This document shows, piece after piece, positions 6,029 through 9,398 of a stretch of 9,398 bases of DNA. Position 1 is the first letter of the stretch; every line of letters begins with the position of its first letter. The notes under the pieces were generated by a model, which was given only the letters and a program-made list of their open reading frames with translations, had not been told where the DNA came from and ran no database searches. The stretch is from an uncultured Roseateles sp. (GTDB lineage Bacteria; Pseudomonadota; Gammaproteobacteria; Burkholderiales; Burkholderiaceae), in the NCBI GenBank assembly GCA_946480605.1, contig CAMLKW010000176.1:1-9398 (forward strand), given 5' to 3'. The position numbers and the translations under genes are program-made.

Positions 6029-6039
6029 GGCGGAGCCCT

Positions 6040-7077
6040 TCAGCGGGCGCGGGTGGAGTCGCGCACGATGAGCTCGTGCGCCAACACCTTGTGCAGATCG
6101 GCGTCGTCCGCCGGCGCCACGGCGTCGGCCCGCGAGGCGCCCACCAGCATCTCCACCGCCGTGCGCGCCATCTCGGCGACCGGCTGGCGGACGGTGGTCA
6201 GCGGCGGCCAGACCAGCGCGGCCGTGGGCGAATCGTCGAAGCCGGCCACCGACAGCTCGTTCGGCACGTTCAGCCCAAGCCGATGGGCAGCAGCCAGCAC
6301 ACCCAGCGCCATGTCGTCGTTGCTGGCGAACACCGCGGTCGGACGCTGGCGGCCGCTGAGCAGTTTGTGGGCCGCGTCGCGGCCGCTGGCAAACGTGAAG
6401 TTGCCGGGCTGAACCAGATCGGGTTCGGGCCGCAGGTCATGCGCACGCAGCGCGTTGACGAAGCCCTGGTAGCGAGCCGCACTGGCCGACTGGTCGGCCG
6501 GCCCCTTGATGAAGGCGATGTGCCGGTGCCCCAGGCTTAGCAGCAGGTTGGTAATCTCTTCGGCCGCATGCACGTCGTCCATGCGCACCGAGGGCACGCC
6601 GCGAATGTCGCGCTCCGGGGACATCAGCACGCAGGGCGTGCCGCTGTCGCGCAGCGCGGCCAACACCTCGGGGTTGTCGCACAGCGGCGGCGTCAGGATC
6701 ATGCCGTCGGGCCGCAGCGCCAGCACCATGCGGTCGATCTGCTGGCGCAGGTCGGGCGCATCGTTGTGCAGCGACTCGACGACGAGGTGATAGCCCAGCT
6801 CGCGACAGCGCAGCGTGGCGCCCTGCTGGACGCTGCCGACAAAGATCGCGCTAGGGTCGTAGTAGAGCAGGCCGATCAGGAAGGACCGTCCGCCTGCGAG
6901 GCTGCGCGCCGACTGCTTGGGCCGGTAGCGCAACGCCTCCACCACCTTGAGTACCTGATCCCGGGTGCTCTCGTGCACGCCGGGCTCATGGTTGAGCACG
7001 CGCGAGACCGTCTTGATCGACACGCCGGCCTCACGGGCCACGTCGACGATCGTGGGGGAACCTCCGCGCGCACCCAT
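6040..7077 (-). CDS. LacI-family transcriptional regulator, probable repressor of bglB, 345 aa
   Basis: An N-terminal LacI helix-turn-helix (PTIVDVAREAGVSIKTVSRVLN, 8-29, shown in parts) is followed by helix 3 and the hinge ARSLAGGRS (57-65), whose Leu60 would insert into the operator's central CG step. Residues about 66-340 form the periplasmic-binding-protein-like sugar-sensing core, with ARYQGF (201-206), ASNDDMALGVL (251-261) and AGFDDSP (278-284). The length is normal for the family. The ATG at 7077-7075 gives an N-terminus typical of the family but has no good Shine-Dalgarno. It lies 12 bases after the HU gene's stop, so translation may partly depend on ribosomes finishing HU. Its target is probably the operator pair between itself and bglB, with a beta-glucoside or its product as inducer; this is inferred from context. 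Confidence 0.95.
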   Translation of the reverse strand: MGARGGSPTIVDVAREAGVSIKTVSRVLNHEPGVHESTRDQVLKVVEALRYRPKQSARSLAGGRSFLIGLLYYDPSAIFVGSVQQGATLRCRELGYHLVVESLHNDAPDLRQQIDRMVLALRPDGMILTPPLCDNPEVLAALRDSGTPCVLMSPERDIRGVPSVRMDDVHAAEEITNLLLSLGHRHIAFIKGPADQSASAARYQGFVNALRAHDLRPEPDLVQPGNFTFASGRDAAHKLLSGRQRPTAVFASNDDMALGVLAAAHRLGLNVPNELSVAGFDDSPTAALVWPPLTTVRQPVAEMARTAVEMLVGASRADAVAPADDADLHKVLAHELIVRDSTRAR

Positions 7078-7083
7078 GGCAGC

Positions 7084-7099
7084 GAAGAATTACTTCTTC
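7084..7099. repeat. Inverted repeat across the HU stop codon
   Basis: GAAGAA-TTAC-TTCTTC is a perfect 6-bp-arm dyad covering the last Lys codons and TAA of the HU gene, ending 7 bases before the lacI ATG. The stem is A/U-rich and weak, so it is not a terminator. It could slightly affect termination-reinitiation between HU and lacI, or may simply reflect the Lys codons of the tail. Confidence 0.3.
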
Positions 7100-7431
7100 T
7101 TGGCCTTGGCTGCCGGCTTGGCGGCGGGCTTGGCAGCAGCCTTCTTGGCAGCGGCCTTGGGGTCCACGGCAGCCTTGAAGCCGGCGCCCGGGGTGAACTT
7201 GGGCAGCTTGGCGGCGGCGATCTTGATCTTGGCGCCGGTGCTGGGGTTCACGCCGTTGCGGGCGGCACGGGCGTGCTGCTTGAAGGAGCCGAAGCCCGGG
7301 ATCGACACGGAGCCACCCTTCTTCACGGTGGTGACGACGGCGTCCAGCAGCGTCTCGAGGACGCGGCCGGCTTCCGCCTTGCTCAGTTCGTGCTTGGCGG
7401 CCAGGTGTTCGATCAGATCGGTCTTGTTCAT
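7090..7431 (-). CDS. HU-family DNA-binding protein with histone-H1-like tail, 113 aa
   Basis: Residues 1-90 are a complete HU/IHF fold. They begin MNKTDLIEHLAAKHELSKAEA, continue to SIPGFGSF (43-50), and have a DNA-binding arm at about 53-75 (RAARNGVNPSTGAKIKI in parts), then PKFTPGAGFKAAV. Residues 91-113 form a Lys/Ala/Pro-rich tail (PKAAAKKAAAKPAAKPAAKAKKK in parts) like the C-terminus of histone H1. HU dimers bend and compact DNA without strict sequence specificity, and the basic tail should add non-specific binding. Tailed HU proteins are known in Burkholderiales. I chose the ATG at 7431-7429 because it is the start of the HU domain; the frame stays open far upstream only as the antisense of the divergent gene. 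No strong Shine-Dalgarno is seen. It reads towards lacI with a 12-base gap. Confidence 0.95.
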   Translation of the reverse strand: MNKTDLIEHLAAKHELSKAEAGRVLETLLDAVVTTVKKGGSVSIPGFGSFKQHARAARNGVNPSTGAKIKIAAAKLPKFTPGAGFKAAVDPKAAAKKAAAKPAAKPAAKAKKK

Positions 7432-7533
7432 GCGGGGGGTCTCGTTCAAAACGCGCCCGAACGGCTCGGGCGGGCGCGATTGTGGCCCATGCCGGCGGGC
7501 ATACTCCGTCGGCAGAGTCCCGTATCCATCGCA
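7432..7533. other. Divergent promoter region between HU and the plus-strand GGDEF-EAL gene
   Basis: These 102 bases must contain start signals for both divergent genes, yet no convincing -35/-10 pair is visible. The best hexamers are CACAAT for HU (minus strand, near 7483) and CATACT for the plus gene (7500-7505), each without a good partner. A perfect GCCCGA-ACGGC-TCGGGC hairpin (7455-7471) and an ATGCC-GGCG-GGCAT dyad (7489-7502) lie in it. Confidence 0.45.
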
Positions 7534-9398
7534 ATGTCCTCGCCTGTGCACTTTGCCTCTGTCCTCGACGCCCTGCCGCAACAGGTCTGGAAGGCCGACG
7601 CGCAAGGCCGCCTGCTGTGGATGAACGCGCGCCTGGCCGAGGCCTTGCACCGCCCGGCGCTGCCCACGCCGCTGGCGCAGTGGCTGCACGAGGACGACCG
7701 CGCCGCGTTCGAGCAGCGCTGGGTGGCCGCGCAGGCCGCCGGGCGCTTTGAGATGGAGTACCGCGTCGGCAGCCACTGGGTGCTGGCGCAGGCGCAGCGC
7801 CTGCCGGATTCGGCGCTGTGGCTGGGCACCCATACCGACATCGCCGGCCGGCGCATGGCGGAGAACCGGCTGCACGAGGCCGACGCAATCTGGAAGCTGG
7901 CGCTGGAATGCAGCGGCGACGGCGTGTGGGACTGGCATGTGCAGGCCGGGGTGGAGCACTTCTCCGACCGTTATCTGCGCCTGTACGGCTTCGAGTCCGG
8001 CGACGTGGACGCCACGCCCGAGGCCTTCGACGCGCGCACCCACCCGGACGACCTGGCCCAGATGGCGCAGGACCGCGAGGACCACTTCGCCGGCCGCACC
8101 CCGGTCTATCACAACGAGCACCGCGTGCTGTCCAAGGACGGCCGCTGGAAATGGATATTGAGCCGCGGCATGGTCATCGCCCGCGACGCGGCGGGCCAGC
8201 CACTGCGCATGGTGGGCACGCACACCGACATCACGGAGCGCAAGCGCCAGGAAACGCTGGTCTGGCAGCAGGCCCGCATCGACACGCTGACCGGACTGCC
8301 CAACCGGCGCGCGCTGCGCGAGCGCATCGAGCGCGCCCTTGCACAGCGCGCCCTGCGCGGCGAGGAACTGGCCGTGCTGTTCGTGGACCTGGACCACTTC
8401 AAAGAAGTCAACGACTCGCTGGGGCACGACGTGGGCGACGCGCTGCTGGTGCAGGTCGCCGGCCGGCTGCAGAGCTGCATGCCCACGGATGACGCCGGCA
8501 GCGGCACCGTGGCGCGCATGGGCGGCGACGAGTTCACCGTGCTGCTGGCCGCGCCACTGGTGGCCCCGCAGGCCGAGCGAATCGGGCATGGCATGTTGGA
8601 AGCCCTGTCCGAAGCCTTCCTGGTCGCGGGCGAGCGGGTCTATGTGTCGGCCAGTATCGGCGTCAGCCTGGCGCCGCGCGACGGGCTTGAGATCGAAGCC
8701 TTGTTCAAGCATGCCGACCTGGCGCTGTACGAGGCCAAGCGCGCCGGCCGCAACCGCATGGCCATGTTCACGCCGGCGCTGCACGTCGCGGCCCAGCGCC
8801 GCGCCCGGCTGGCCAGCGAGCTGCGCGAGGCGCTGCGGCTGCAGCAGCTCAGCCTGGTCTACCAGCCCATCCTGTCGCTGCGCGACCCCGCTGCACCGCC
8901 ACGCAAGGCCGAGGCGCTGCTGCGCTGGCACCACCCCCAACTGGGCGAGGTCAGCCCGGCGCAGTTCATCCCCATCGCCGAGGCCACCGGCCTCATCGTG
9001 GACATCGGCGATTGGGTGTTCCGCGAGGCGGCGGCCCAGGTCCGGGCCTGGCGCGCGGCCGGACATGATGGTTTCCAGATCAGCATCAACAAGTCGCCGG
9101 TGCAGTTCCTCAGCGAGCGCAGCCACCGCCTGCAGCCCGATTGGATTGCCCACCTGCGCGGCCTGGGTCTGGGCGGCGATGCGCTGGCGGTGGAGATCAC
9201 CGAAGGCCTGCTGCTGGAGCGCGACGAGGCCGTGGCCGAACGGCTGCGTGCACTGCGCGACGCGGGGCTGGCCATCTCGCTGGACGACTTCGGCACCGGC
9301 TACTCGTCACTGAGCTATCTGCAGCATCACGACATCGACACCGTCAAGATCGACCGCAGCTTCGTCGCCGGGCTGGAGCGTGGCGGCAAGGCGCTGGC
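7534..9398 (+). CDS. PAS-PAS-GGDEF-EAL c-di-GMP signalling protein (C-terminus cut by window edge)
   Basis: There are 621 complete codons plus two bases, open to the right edge. Domain order is PAS (about 5-104, ending LGTHTDIAGRR), PAS_3-like (about 118-236, with HPDDL at 170-174 and THTDITERK at 229-237), GGDEF (about 245-412) and EAL (from about 425). The GGDEF motif is intact at 330-334, preceded by VDLDHFKEVNDSLGH, and GRNRM follows at 405-409. The inhibitory RxxD is absent: AGSG (321-324) stands in its place. The EAL part keeps E460-A-L, N519, E554/E557, DDFGTGYSSL from 584 and K605; the later AEGVET and QGY motifs are beyond the window. No membrane segment is present. It likely senses an intracellular signal and makes or degrades c-di-GMP. 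The ATG at 7534 is preferred; an in-frame ATG at 7489 would add 15 residues, and neither has a clear Shine-Dalgarno. Confidence 0.95.
   Translation, partial: MSSPVHFASVLDALPQQVWKADAQGRLLWMNARLAEALHRPALPTPLAQWLHEDDRAAFEQRWVAAQAAGRFEMEYRVGSHWVLAQAQRLPDSALWLGTHTDIAGRRMAENRLHEADAIWKLALECSGDGVWDWHVQAGVEHFSDRYLRLYGFESGDVDATPEAFDARTHPDDLAQMAQDREDHFAGRTPVYHNEHRVLSKDGRWKWILSRGMVIARDAAGQPLRMVGTHTDITERKRQETLVWQQARIDTLTGLPNRRALRERIERALAQRALRGEELAVLFVDLDHFKEVNDSLGHDVGDALLVQVAGRLQSCMPTDDAGSGTVARMGGDEFTVLLAAPLVAPQAERIGHGMLEALSEAFLVAGERVYVSASIGVSLAPRDGLEIEALFKHADLALYEAKRAGRNRMAMFTPALHVAAQRRARLASELREALRLQQLSLVYQPILSLRDPAAPPRKAEALLRWHHPQLGEVSPAQFIPIAEATGLIVDIGDWVFREAAAQVRAWRAAGHDGFQISINKSPVQFLSERSHRLQPDWIAHLRGLGLGGDALAVEITEGLLLERDEAVAERLRALRDAGLAISLDDFGTGYSSLSYLQHHDIDTVKIDRSFVAGLERGGKAL

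Larger units (their letters stand above)
5635..6039 (-). other. 405-base lacI-bgl intergenic region and bgl leader
   Basis: Read on the minus strand from lacI to bgl, the gap contains in order a GGCACC/GGTGCC hairpin (6028-6015), two LacI-type operators (5979-5944), a promoter (5958-5929), a 26-codon ORF with a good Shine-Dalgarno (5864-5774), several short GC hairpins around 5775-5815, and a perfect 9-bp-stem hairpin (5701-5681). The inferred bgl transcript therefore has a leader of about 290 bases. This is long for a single-enzyme operon and suggests either regulation within the leader or that genes once present here were lost. Confidence 0.6.

Noticed and set aside
7432..9153. Extension of the HU frame far upstream to give a protein of nearly 700 residues
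   Set aside because: The extension is antisense to the plus-strand PAS-PAS-GGDEF-EAL gene and has no domain; HU begins at the ATG at 7431.

Overview
The window is very GC-rich throughout, with strong G/C preference at third codon positions and long antisense open frames that are by-products of that bias. Three things point to a betaproteobacterium of the order Burkholderiales: a DUF1840 protein, an HU-type protein with a lysine/alanine/proline-rich histone-H1-like tail, and a dense set of cyclic-di-GMP (c-di-GMP) signalling enzymes. No genus can be named from the sequence alone.

Region 1 (1-3997, minus strand) reads right to left as one probable four-gene operon: an HD-GYP-type c-di-GMP phosphodiesterase with an N-terminal DUF3391 domain, a PAS-PAS-GGDEF-EAL protein, a small DUF1840 protein, and a histidine-phosphatase-family enzyme cut by the window edge. 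The first pair overlaps by 4 bases (GTGA) and the last pair by 1 base (TAGTG). The third start lies directly behind a perfect hairpin that could bring a distant Shine-Dalgarno sequence close to the ATG.

Region 2 (3998-4275) has no gene. It holds the leader and presumed promoter of that operon, with several inverted repeats.

Region 3 (4276-7077, minus strand) is a sugar module: a LacI-family regulator followed by a GH1 beta-glucosidase. A 405-base gap separates them. It carries two 14-bp LacI-type operators 22 bp apart, a consensus TTGACA -35 box overlapping one operator, a leader of about 290 bases with a 26-codon ORF behind a good Shine-Dalgarno, and a perfect 9-bp-stem hairpin. No sugar transporter lies in between.

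Region 4 (7090-7431, minus strand) is the HU-like nucleoid protein gene, ending only 12 bases before lacI. Region 5 (7534 to the right edge, plus strand) is a second PAS-PAS-GGDEF-EAL gene, divergent from HU and truncated by the window edge.

Three of the eight annotated coding genes make or degrade c-di-GMP. Both GGDEF domains keep a perfect GGDEF motif but lack the RxxD inhibitory site, both EAL domains keep their visible catalytic residues, and the HD-GYP protein carries GFP in place of GYP. I see no CRISPR array, insertion sequence, tRNA or rRNA. No wholly new system is evident; the most interesting material is regulatory, namely the bgl operator/leader and the hairpin-bridged start of the DUF1840 gene.
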